Shown: piece after piece, positions 8,037 through 14,230 of the stretch | Numbering within the stretch: position 1 is the first letter of the stretch | Layout of the letters: every line of letters starts with the position of its first letter | Origin: CAYRHS01 sp964424125 | GTDB taxonomy: Bacteria > Actinomycetota > Acidimicrobiia > IMCC26256 > JAOSJL01 | Assembly: GCA_964424125.1 (NCBI GenBank) | Contig: CAYRHS010000027.1 | Location: forward strand, 1 to 25,204 | DNA: 25,204 nt | Direction: 5' to 3' | Translations under genes and position numbers: made by a program | The notes under the pieces: generated by a model | Database searches by the model: none | What the model was told of the DNA's origin: nothing | The model's input: the letters and a program-made list of their open reading frames with translations, nothing else

Positions 8037-8046
8037 ACCCTACGCT
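8037..8046. promoter_or_regulatory. Bidirectional promoter for nifJ (-) and capA-like gene (+)
   Basis: ACCCTACGCT fits A-N3-TA-N3-T: TACGCT (8041-8046) reads as a plus-strand -10 for the capA-like gene, and TAGGGT (8042-8037) as a minus-strand -10 for nifJ. The two share the central TA. The nifJ GTG begins six bases after its -10 (leaderless); the capA-like gene would have a leader of about 15 bases carrying GGGAGGG (8054-8060). Only 37 bp separate the two start codons. No strong -35 is seen on either side. Confidence 0.5.
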
Positions 8047-8067
8047 CGGTGGCGGGAGGGATGCACA

Positions 8068-9027
8068 GTGCGGATCGGTCTGGCGGGCGACACGATGCTC
8101 GGCCGGAAGGTCGCCGAAGCGATCGACGAGCGCGGGACCGGTCCCCTGTTCTCACGCGACCTCGTCCAGATCGTGCGCAGTGCCGACCTGTTCGTCGCGA
8201 ACCTGGAATGCTGCGTCTCCTCGCGAGGCCGCCGCTGGCCCGCCCCCGGCAAGCCGTTCTTCTTCCGCGCTCCCCCCCGCGCAGTCGACGCCCTGGCCGA
8301 CCTGGGCACGGACTGCGTCACGCTCGCCAACAACCACGCCCTGGACTTCGGCGAGGACGCCCTTCTCGACACGGTCGCCCACCTCCGGCGCGCGGGGATC
8401 GGGCTGGCGGGCGCAGGGCCCGACGTCGAAGCGGCGCGTGAACCCGCCGTGCTCGTCCGGGGCGAGCTGAGCGTCGCCGTCGTCGGCGTCACCGACCACC
8501 CCGAGGACTACGCGGCCACCCCCGACCACCCGGGAGTGGCATACGCGGACCTGCGACGGGGGGTGCCCACCTGGCTGCGGGAGACCGTGCGGGGCGCGGC
8601 GGAGACGGCGGACGTGGTACTGGTCTCGCCACACTGGGGACCGAACATGGTCTCGGAACCGGTTCCGCACGTGACGCGAGCCGCCGCCGAGCTCCTCGAG
8701 GCGGGCGCCACACTCGTCGCGGGCCACTCGGCCCACGTGTTCCACGGCGTGGCCGGACGCGTGCTCTTCGACCTCGGTGACTTCATCGACGACTACACCG
8801 TCGACCCTCGGTTGCGCAACGACCTCGGCCTGCTCTTCCTGGTCGACATCGACCGCCGGGGCCCGCGGCGCGTCGAGGGGGTACCGCTGGCACTCGACTA
8901 CTGCCACACCCGCCTCGCGCGCGAGGCCGAGGCGACCTGGGTCCGGGACCGTTTCCACGCCGCCTGCGCCGCCCTGGGCACTCCCACCCGCGAGGAAGCC
9001 GACCGCGTCGTCGCCGAGCTCCGCTGA
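8068..9027 (+). CDS. CapA-family metallophosphatase-like protein
   Basis: This protein belongs to the CapA/PgsA family (bacterial capsule/poly-gamma-glutamate synthesis accessory proteins with a calcineurin-like metallophosphatase fold). It is 319 aa. Metal-site motifs are in the usual order: GDTMLGR (residues 7-13, normally GDxMLGR), NLE (45-47), TLANNHALDFGED (around 85-95), VVLVSPHWGPN, then GHSAHVFHGV and FDLGDFIDDY. GTG 8068 is preferred since it follows GGGAGGG with seven bases spacing; ATG 8032 in frame would extend it by 12 residues without family sequence. No signal peptide or membrane anchor is seen, unlike many CapA proteins, so it may act in the cytoplasm and its substrate is unknown. 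No capsule or polyglutamate genes accompany it. It is divergent from nifJ and followed by a strong hairpin before ppsA. Confidence 0.88.
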   Translation: MRIGLAGDTMLGRKVAEAIDERGTGPLFSRDLVQIVRSADLFVANLECCVSSRGRRWPAPGKPFFFRAPPRAVDALADLGTDCVTLANNHALDFGEDALLDTVAHLRRAGIGLAGAGPDVEAAREPAVLVRGELSVAVVGVTDHPEDYAATPDHPGVAYADLRRGVPTWLRETVRGAAETADVVLVSPHWGPNMVSEPVPHVTRAAAELLEAGATLVAGHSAHVFHGVAGRVLFDLGDFIDDYTVDPRLRNDLGLLFLVDIDRRGPRRVEGVPLALDYCHTRLAREAEATWVRDRFHAACAALGTPTREEADRVVAELR

Positions 9028-9078
9028 CCCCACGGTCCGACGCCGGCAGGCCATGACCATCGGGCGCGCCGAGGCTGT

Positions 9079-9129
9079 GAGGCCCGGAGGGCCGACACCA
9101 GGACCTTCGGCCCATTCGGTCCGGGCCTC
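9079..9129. terminator. Long two-part hairpin between capA-like gene and ppsA
   Basis: The outer arms GAGGCCCGGA (9079-9088) and TCCGGGCCTC (9120-9129) are perfectly complementary over 10 bp. Directly inside, GGGCCGA (9089-9095) pairs with TCGGCCC (9107-9113) for 7 bp, leaving a 6-nt bulge on the 3' side. It lies 52 bp after the capA-like stop and 41 bp before the ppsA start. No U-tract follows; GC-rich actinobacterial terminators often lack one. It may instead be an attenuator if ppsA transcription begins upstream. Confidence 0.55.
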
Positions 9130-9158
9130 GGCCCCTGGATGGTCTGCACCCGATCGGG

Positions 9159-9164
9159 CACAGT
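9159..9164 (+). promoter_or_regulatory. Possible leaderless -10 of ppsA
   Basis: CACAGT ends six bases before the ppsA GTG, the same spacing as the TAGGGT of nifJ and TAGGCT of the acyl-CoA dehydrogenase gene. It keeps the key A and T of the TANNNT pattern only, and no clear ribosome binding site precedes the GTG. A weak call. Confidence 0.3.
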
Positions 9165-9170
9165 ACGGGC

Positions 9171-11573
9171 GTGGGAGACGCCAAGGAGTTCGGAACGGCG
9201 ACCGCCGGCGCGGTCGTCCCGCTCGAGGACGTCCGCATGGGCGATGTCGCGCGCGTCGGCGGGAAGAACGCATCCCTGGGCGAGATGCTCGGGACGCTGA
9301 GCGATGCGGGCGTCCGCGTGCCGGGCGGGTTCGCGACGACGGCGGATGCGTTCCGGGACTTCGTCGCCGCCAACGGCCTCGACGTCGTCGTGAAGGGTCA
9401 GCTCGGCGAGCTCGCGGGCGGCGGCCGCTTGCGAGACGTCGGCTCGACCATTCGCCGGGCGTTTCTCGCCGCCGAGCTGCCGCCCGCGCTGGTCGACGAT
9501 GTTCGGACCGCGTATCAGGACTTGTCGCGCGCCGTCGGTGAGGCGACCGCGGATGTCGCCGTGCGATCGAGCGCCACCGCCGAGGACCTCCCCGACGCGA
9601 GCTTCGCGGGCCAGCAAGAGACCTTCCTGCACGTCCAGGGAGAAGAAGCGCTGCTCGACGCGATCCGCCGCTGCTTCGCGTCCCTGTTCACCGACCGGGC
9701 CATCGCGTACCGAGAGGAGCACGAATTCGAACACCTCCGGGTCGCCCTCTCCGTGGGTGTGCAGCAGATGGTCCGGGCGGGGACGGGCTGTTCGGGGGTC
9801 ATGTTCACGATCGACCCGGAGTCGGGCTTCCCCGGCATCGTCGTGATCGAGGGCGCATGGGGGCTCGGCGAGAACGTGGTGCAGGGCGCGGTCGATCCCG
9901 ACACGTTCTGGATCGCGAAGGCGCCGCTCGACGACGCGTCCGTGGTTCCCGTGATCGACCGCCGCCTCGGGGGCAAGGCGCGCCGAATGGTGTCGGGGCC
10001 CGAGGGAACGGTCAACGTGCCGACGTCGGGCGAAGAGCGTGCGCGTTACGTGCTCACCGACGCGCAGGCAACCCAGCTCGCGCGCTGGGCGGTCGTGATC
10101 GAGACCCACTACGACCGACCGATGGATCTGGAATGGGCGAAGGACGGCGAGACCGACGAGCTCTTCGTGCTCCAGGCCCGCCCCGAGACCGTCCAGTCCC
10201 GCAAGCTCGGATCGGCTCTCGAGGTCAACCGGCTGCTCGAACGCGGACGGGTACTGCTCACCGGCACCGCAGTCGGGAGCCAGATCGCCGCCGGTCGCGC
10301 TCGTCGCGTGATGTCGCCGGACGACTTCGACCGGTTCGAAGACGGCGACGTCATCGTCACCACGATGACCGACCCCGACTGGGTGCCGATCATGCGACGC
10401 GCCGGCGGGATCGTCACCGACCACGGTGGCCGCACGTGCCACGCCGCGATCGTGAGCCGGGAGCTCGGCGTCCCGGCGGTCGTCGGGACCGAACATGCCA
10501 CCGGGCGACTGGCCGACGGTCGAGAGATCACCGTGTCGTGCGCGGAGGGCTCGACCGGTTTCGTCTACGACGGCAGGCTCGCCTTCGAGACCTCCGAGCT
10601 CGACGTCTCGAACGTTCCCGACACCCGCACGAAGATCATGCTGAACATCGCGAACCCGGACGCCGCGTTCCGCTGGTGGCGGCTCCCCGTCGAAGGCATC
10701 GGGCTCGCACGTATGGAGTTCGTCGTCAACGACGCCATCAAGGTCCACCCGATGGCGCTCGCCCACCTCGAACGGGTCTCCGACCCCGAGGTTCGCTCGG
10801 AGATCGACGAGCTCACCTCCGGATACGACACTCCGGCCGAGTACTTCGTCGATCGGCTCTCTTCGGGACTCGCGCGCCTCGCGGTCTCGCGCTTCCCCGA
10901 CCCCGTCATCGTGCGGATGAGCGACTTCAAGACCAACGAGTACGCGGACCTGATCGGCGGGGCCGACTTCGAGCCCGATGAAGAGAACCCCATGTTGGGA
11001 TTCCGGGGGGCCTCCCGCTACTACGACGACCGATACCGCGACGGCTTCCGCCTCGAATGTCGCGCCATCCGTCGGCTCCGCGAGCACCTGGGCCTACGGA
11101 ACGTGCTCGTGATGATCCCCTTCTGTCGGACGATCGACGAAGCCGACCGCGTGCTCGCGGTGATGACCGAGGAGGGTCTCCGACGCGGCGACGAAGGGCT
11201 CGAGATCTACGTGATGTGCGAGATCCCGTCGAACGTCGTGCTCGCGGAGCAGTTCGCCGAGCGCTTCGACGGCTTCTCGATCGGGAGCAACGACCTCACG
11301 CAGCTCGTCCTCGGTGTCGATCGAGATTCCGAGCTGCTCTCACACCTCTTCGACGAGCGCAACGAGGCAGTCGTCCGGATGATCCGGGATGTCATCGCCA
11401 TCGCGCATCGATGCGGTCGCAAGGTCGGCATCTGTGGCCAGGCGCCGAGCGACCATCCCGAGTTCGCGGAGCTCCTCGTCGACGCGGGGATCGACTCGAT
11501 CTCCCTGAACCCCGACAGCGTCCTCGATACCAAGCAGCGTGTCGCGGCACTCGAACAGCAACGCGATTCGTGA
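9171..11573 (+). CDS. ppsA: Phosphoenolpyruvate synthase (pyruvate, water dikinase)
   Basis: PEP synthase converts pyruvate + ATP + water to PEP + AMP + phosphate, the entry to gluconeogenesis from C2/C3 compounds. The 800-aa length is right for the family. The N-terminal ATP-grasp domain shows VGGKNASLGEML (residues 29-40), VRSSATAEDLPDASFAGQQE and GVMFTIDPESGFP. The swivelling phosphohistidine domain has DHGGRTCHAAIVSREL with catalytic His424. The PEP-binding TIM barrel has GLARMEF, MIPFCRT, GSNDLTQLVLGVDRD and KVGICGQAPSDHPE with catalytic Cys755. It is PpsA rather than pyruvate phosphate dikinase by length and motif wording. GTG 9171 has no ribosome binding site. Next to nifJ, it could turn PFOR-made pyruvate into PEP. 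A degenerate GGACCTTCGGCCC box lies upstream at 9101-9113. Confidence 0.96.
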   Translation: MGDAKEFGTATAGAVVPLEDVRMGDVARVGGKNASLGEMLGTLSDAGVRVPGGFATTADAFRDFVAANGLDVVVKGQLGELAGGGRLRDVGSTIRRAFLAAELPPALVDDVRTAYQDLSRAVGEATADVAVRSSATAEDLPDASFAGQQETFLHVQGEEALLDAIRRCFASLFTDRAIAYREEHEFEHLRVALSVGVQQMVRAGTGCSGVMFTIDPESGFPGIVVIEGAWGLGENVVQGAVDPDTFWIAKAPLDDASVVPVIDRRLGGKARRMVSGPEGTVNVPTSGEERARYVLTDAQATQLARWAVVIETHYDRPMDLEWAKDGETDELFVLQARPETVQSRKLGSALEVNRLLERGRVLLTGTAVGSQIAAGRARRVMSPDDFDRFEDGDVIVTTMTDPDWVPIMRRAGGIVTDHGGRTCHAAIVSRELGVPAVVGTEHATGRLADGREITVSCAEGSTGFVYDGRLAFETSELDVSNVPDTRTKIMLNIANPDAAFRWWRLPVEGIGLARMEFVVNDAIKVHPMALAHLERVSDPEVRSEIDELTSGYDTPAEYFVDRLSSGLARLAVSRFPDPVIVRMSDFKTNEYADLIGGADFEPDEENPMLGFRGASRYYDDRYRDGFRLECRAIRRLREHLGLRNVLVMIPFCRTIDEADRVLAVMTEEGLRRGDEGLEIYVMCEIPSNVVLAEQFAERFDGFSIGSNDLTQLVLGVDRDSELLSHLFDERNEAVVRMIRDVIAIAHRCGRKVGICGQAPSDHPEFAELLVDAGIDSISLNPDSVLDTKQRVAALEQQRDS

Positions 11574-11588
11574 GGAAAGGAGCCTCCA

Positions 11589-11774
11589 GTGCACGCCGAA
11601 GTGGGTGACAAGATCCGCATCGACAGTCGTTCGACCGACGTCCCCAGGCGCGAGGGCGAGGTCGTCGAGGTCCGAGGGGAACCCGGACACGAGCACTACA
11701 TCGTCCGTTGGGACGACGGCCACACCTCCACGTTCTTCCCGGGCTCGGACGCACACATCGAACACACCGAGTAG
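11589..11774 (+). CDS. DUF1918 domain-containing small protein
   Basis: This 61-aa protein matches DUF1918, a small SH3-like beta-barrel domain common in actinobacteria and of unknown function. The typical pattern is present: VGDKIRIDSRS at the start, then REGEVVEVRGEPG and YIVRWDDGHTSTFFPGSDA, ending HIEHTE. GTG 11589 follows a good ribosome binding site (AGGAAAGGAG) that begins at the ppsA stop. With only 15 bp between the genes it is probably cotranscribed with ppsA. Family members appear in mycobacterial stress and dormancy gene sets, so a stress link is possible but not shown here. Confidence 0.9.
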   Translation: MHAEVGDKIRIDSRSTDVPRREGEVVEVRGEPGHEHYIVRWDDGHTSTFFPGSDAHIEHTE

Positions 11775-11840
11775 CCCACCACAGGCGGCGCGTGTCGGTC
11801 GCCGAACCGAGACGTGTGGGCGCCGGACGCGCCGCGTCCT

Positions 11841-13151
11841 TCAAGCGGAAGACAAGTGCCGCACGAACCAGTCGCGGGCGAGCTGGGCCACGACTTCCAG
11901 CGCTCCGCGCTCCTCGAAGAGGTGCGTGGCTCCGGGGACCACACGGAGCTGGTGCTCGCAGGAGAGTCGACTCGCTGCCTCCCGGTTCAGCTCGAGCACG
12001 GCCGGATCGTTCCCACCCACGATGAGCAACGTGGGCGCCCGCACCGCGGGGAGTTGCGGGAGCGCGAGATCCGGTCGCCCTCCTCGTGACACGACAGCCC
12101 GGATCGTGGGGCCGAGCTCTGCGGCCGCGGCAAGTGCCGCGGCCGCGCCCGTGCTCGCGCCGAAGTAGCCGATCGCCAGGCCTCGCGATCGGGGATGTTC
12201 GTTGACCCATTCCGTCGCGAGCACCAGTCGCCGTGCCAGCGTGTCGATGTCGAACACGTTGGCGCGATCCATCTCCTCCTGCGGCGTGAGCAAGTCGAAG
12301 AGCAGCGTGCCGAGCCCCACCGCGCGCAGCGACGTCGCCACGGCCTGATTCCGAGGGCTGTGGCGGCTGCTGCCGCTCCCGTGCGCGAAGAGGACCAGGC
12401 CGAGGCAAGATTCGGGTACCGAGACGTGGCCCGCGACCTCACCGCGGTCGACGGGGATCGTGACCTCCTCGTCCCAGGAGACCTGGTGCTCGGCCGACTC
12501 CGATGGATGCCCCTCGCGAATCCGAGCCTCGGCGAGCAGCGCCACGACCTCTTCGTCACTCGTCTGCGAGAAGTCCTCGTACCACGCGCCGATCGCGACC
12601 ATCATCGACGGCGTCTCGAGGCAGACGAGCTCGTCGACGATGGGCTCGAGGTCCCTGACGGTCTCGACCGGCGCCACCGGCACCGCGAGCACGACCCGCT
12701 CTGCGCCCTGCGCGCGAGCGATCTCGACCGCGGCACGCGCGGTGCCGCCCGTGGCGATCCCGTCGTCCACGACCACCGCGACGCGCCCGGACAGGTCGAG
12801 GCGCGCCCACTTGTCCCGGTACCGCTCAACACGACGATCGAGCTCGCTCCGCTCCGCGGCTTCGACCCGCTCGAGCTCCGGCTCCGTGACGCCCGCGTGC
12901 GCAAAGACCTCGTCGTTCAGGACCCGAACCCCTCCCTCACCGACCGCACCCATGCCGAGCTCGGGCTGGTAGGGGACTCCGAGCTTGCGGACGACGATCA
13001 CGTCGAGCGGAAGATCGAGCGCTCGCGCGACCTCCGCACCCACCGGAACACCACCGCGGGGCAACGCGACGACCACCGCGTCCTGATCGGCCAGATCTCC
13101 CAGGCGAGCCGCGAGCCGCTTCCCGGCGTCCACTCGATCACGAAAACGCAC
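11841..13151 (-). CDS. Phosphoribosyltransferase / alpha-beta hydrolase fusion (Rv0571c-like)
   Basis: This 436-aa protein joins two enzymes. Residues 1-215 form a type I phosphoribosyltransferase domain: ALPRGGVPVGAEVA, VRKLGVPYQPELGMGAV and the PRPP-binding loop VVVDDGIATGGTA (126-138). Residues about 225-436 form a dienelactone-hydrolase-like alpha/beta hydrolase: LFAHGSGSSRHSPRN (oxyanion region), nucleophile elbow GASTG with Ser333, Asp382 in GGNDPAV and His410 in GATHLFEE, so a complete catalytic triad. The substrate of either half is unknown. M. tuberculosis Rv0571c has the same fusion and belongs to the DosR dormancy regulon. GTG 13151 is chosen because GGGGGGAGGT precedes it by five bases; the frame is open 35 codons further but with no family sequence. 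It is divergent from the universal stress gene and shares its paired upstream boxes. Confidence 0.92.
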   Translation of the reverse strand: MRFRDRVDAGKRLAARLGDLADQDAVVVALPRGGVPVGAEVARALDLPLDVIVVRKLGVPYQPELGMGAVGEGGVRVLNDEVFAHAGVTEPELERVEAAERSELDRRVERYRDKWARLDLSGRVAVVVDDGIATGGTARAAVEIARAQGAERVVLAVPVAPVETVRDLEPIVDELVCLETPSMMVAIGAWYEDFSQTSDEEVVALLAEARIREGHPSESAEHQVSWDEEVTIPVDRGEVAGHVSVPESCLGLVLFAHGSGSSRHSPRNQAVATSLRAVGLGTLLFDLLTPQEEMDRANVFDIDTLARRLVLATEWVNEHPRSRGLAIGYFGASTGAAAALAAAAELGPTIRAVVSRGGRPDLALPQLPAVRAPTLLIVGGNDPAVLELNREAASRLSCEHQLRVVPGATHLFEERGALEVVAQLARDWFVRHLSSA

Positions 13152-13248
13152 GCCGACCTCCCCCCGCCGGTGTCGTCTCGGTCCCGTCTCGTTCCGAGCG
13201 TGGTCGTTCAGCCCTGATCGAGACAGAGGAAATCGCGCCGGCGTGGTG

Positions 13249-13310
13249 GGGTCCAAGGTCCCGGTTCGGGCCCCTGAGGGTCACACCGCGTCGGGAGGGA
13301 CCAACGGCTC
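13249..13310. promoter_or_regulatory. Paired DosR/OsdR-like boxes between fusion gene and usp
   Basis: Box A at 13249-13262 reads GGGACCTTGGACCC on the minus strand. Box B at 13297-13310 reads GGGACCAACGGCTC on the plus strand. They are exactly 48 bp apart, the same as the pair upstream of hsp20. Box A here and box B of hsp20 differ at one base in fourteen. Box B is centred near -43.5 from the predicted usp start (about 13347). The 227-bp divergent region could serve both flanking genes. Confidence 0.5.
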
Positions 13311-13334
13311 TTCGTCACGACCCGCCGCGCCTGC

Positions 13335-13340
13335 CAAGAT
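13335..13340 (+). promoter_or_regulatory. Candidate -10 element of the universal stress gene
   Basis: CAAGAT, inside CAAGATCGC, begins 24 bases after box B, almost the same position and sequence as CAAGGATCGC upstream of hsp20. The leader to the GTG would be about 32 bases and carries GGAGGT. Confidence 0.4.
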
Positions 13341-13378
13341 CGCAGCCGGAGTCGCCGTCCCTGCACCCGGAGGTCGTC

Positions 13379-14230
13379 GTGTACGACACCGTTCTCGTCC
13401 CTCTCGACGGTTCCGAGCGCGCCGAGCGCGCGCTCACCCCGGCCCGGGAGCTCGCCCGGCGCGAGGGCGCCGATCTCCACCTCGTCACCTGCACCTGGTA
13501 CGGCGATCCCCTCGTCCCGAAGGCCCCGGCCGACGAGTACCTGGCCGCGGTCGCCGGGCGCTGGACACCGGCGGCCGCGACGTCGGTCCTTCCCGAGTCG
13601 GAGCCCGGCTCGGCGATCGCCGCGTTGGCCGGCACGCTGCATCCCTGCCTCGTGTGCATGACCACTCACGGGCGCACGGGTGTCGGACAGGCGCTCCTGG
13701 GCAGCGTGGCCGAGTCGACGATCCGCCACATCCAGGGGCCGATGCTGCTCTTCGGCCCCGACGCCCCGGCATCCGTGCTCCCGCTGGATCGAGGCGTCGT
13801 CGCCGTCGACGGTTCCCCGGCTTCCGAGGCGGTGGCGGGGGTCGCCGGTGACTGGGCGCGGGCCTTCGGGCTCGAGCTCGTCGTGGTCGAGGTCATCGAT
13901 CCGGACGACCTGGAGACTGCCCGCAAGTCGGGGATCCCGGTGGCCATCGAGGTCGAGACCGTACAGAGGATCGCGGCTGGGATCGGCGACGGCCTGGAAC
14001 CGTCCTGGGAGGTGCTGCACGGCACCGACGCCGCGGCCGCGATCGTCGACTACATGGCCCGCGCCGAGCGCTCCGTCCTGTTCCTGGGCACGCACGGGCG
14101 AACGGGAATGGCTCGCTTGCTCGTCGGCAGCGTCGCCATGAGCGTCGTGCGCAACGCCGACGTCCCCGTCGTGCTCTGCCCGCCCGACGTCAGCGACGCA
14201 TCGCCCCCAGGAGGCTCTGGGAGGGGATGA
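13379..14230 (+). CDS. Universal stress protein with two tandem Usp domains
   Basis: This 283-aa protein has two Usp domains in tandem, as in the mycobacterial Rv2005c/Rv2623 type, which bind ATP and help slow growth in hypoxia. Domain 1 starts MYDTVLVPLDGSERAERAL and ends with the ATP-loop THGRTGVGQALLGSVAES (about residues 98-115). Domain 2 begins GVVAVDGSPASEAVAG and has THGRTGMARLLVGSVAMS (about 238-255) followed by VPVVLCPP. Both loops keep the G-x-x-G and G-S positions, so both probably bind ATP. GTG 13379 is placed five bases after GGAGGT. The 3' end overlaps the convergent NYN-domain gene by 41 bp. The paired upstream boxes suggest hypoxia-type control shared with hsp20. Confidence 0.95.
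   Translation: MYDTVLVPLDGSERAERALTPARELARREGADLHLVTCTWYGDPLVPKAPADEYLAAVAGRWTPAAATSVLPESEPGSAIAALAGTLHPCLVCMTTHGRTGVGQALLGSVAESTIRHIQGPMLLFGPDAPASVLPLDRGVVAVDGSPASEAVAGVAGDWARAFGLELVVVEVIDPDDLETARKSGIPVAIEVETVQRIAAGIGDGLEPSWEVLHGTDAAAAIVDYMARAERSVLFLGTHGRTGMARLLVGSVAMSVVRNADVPVVLCPPDVSDASPPGGSGRG

Noticed and set aside
8100..8115. GGCCGGAAGGTCGCC in the capA-like gene, resembling the DosR-like boxes
   Set aside because: It lies within coding sequence, matches only about 8 of 14 positions and is badly placed for nifJ.
6108..8441. Long plus-strand open frame opposite nifJ (777 codons)
   Set aside because: Antisense of conserved nifJ domains, crosses the assembly gap and runs into the capA-like gene in the wrong frame.
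9051..9067. Possible partner box 48 bp upstream of the ppsA box
   Set aside because: The best alignment in this stretch matches only about half the positions, no better than chance.
8898..11087. Long minus-strand open frame opposite ppsA (729 codons)
   Set aside because: The plus strand carries clear PEP synthase with catalytic His and Cys. The antisense frame is open only because of GC-rich third positions and shows no family sequence.
13264..13284. TTCGGGCCCCTGAGGGTC between the two usp boxes as a third box
   Set aside because: It shares the TTCGGG start of the consensus but the second half does not fit.
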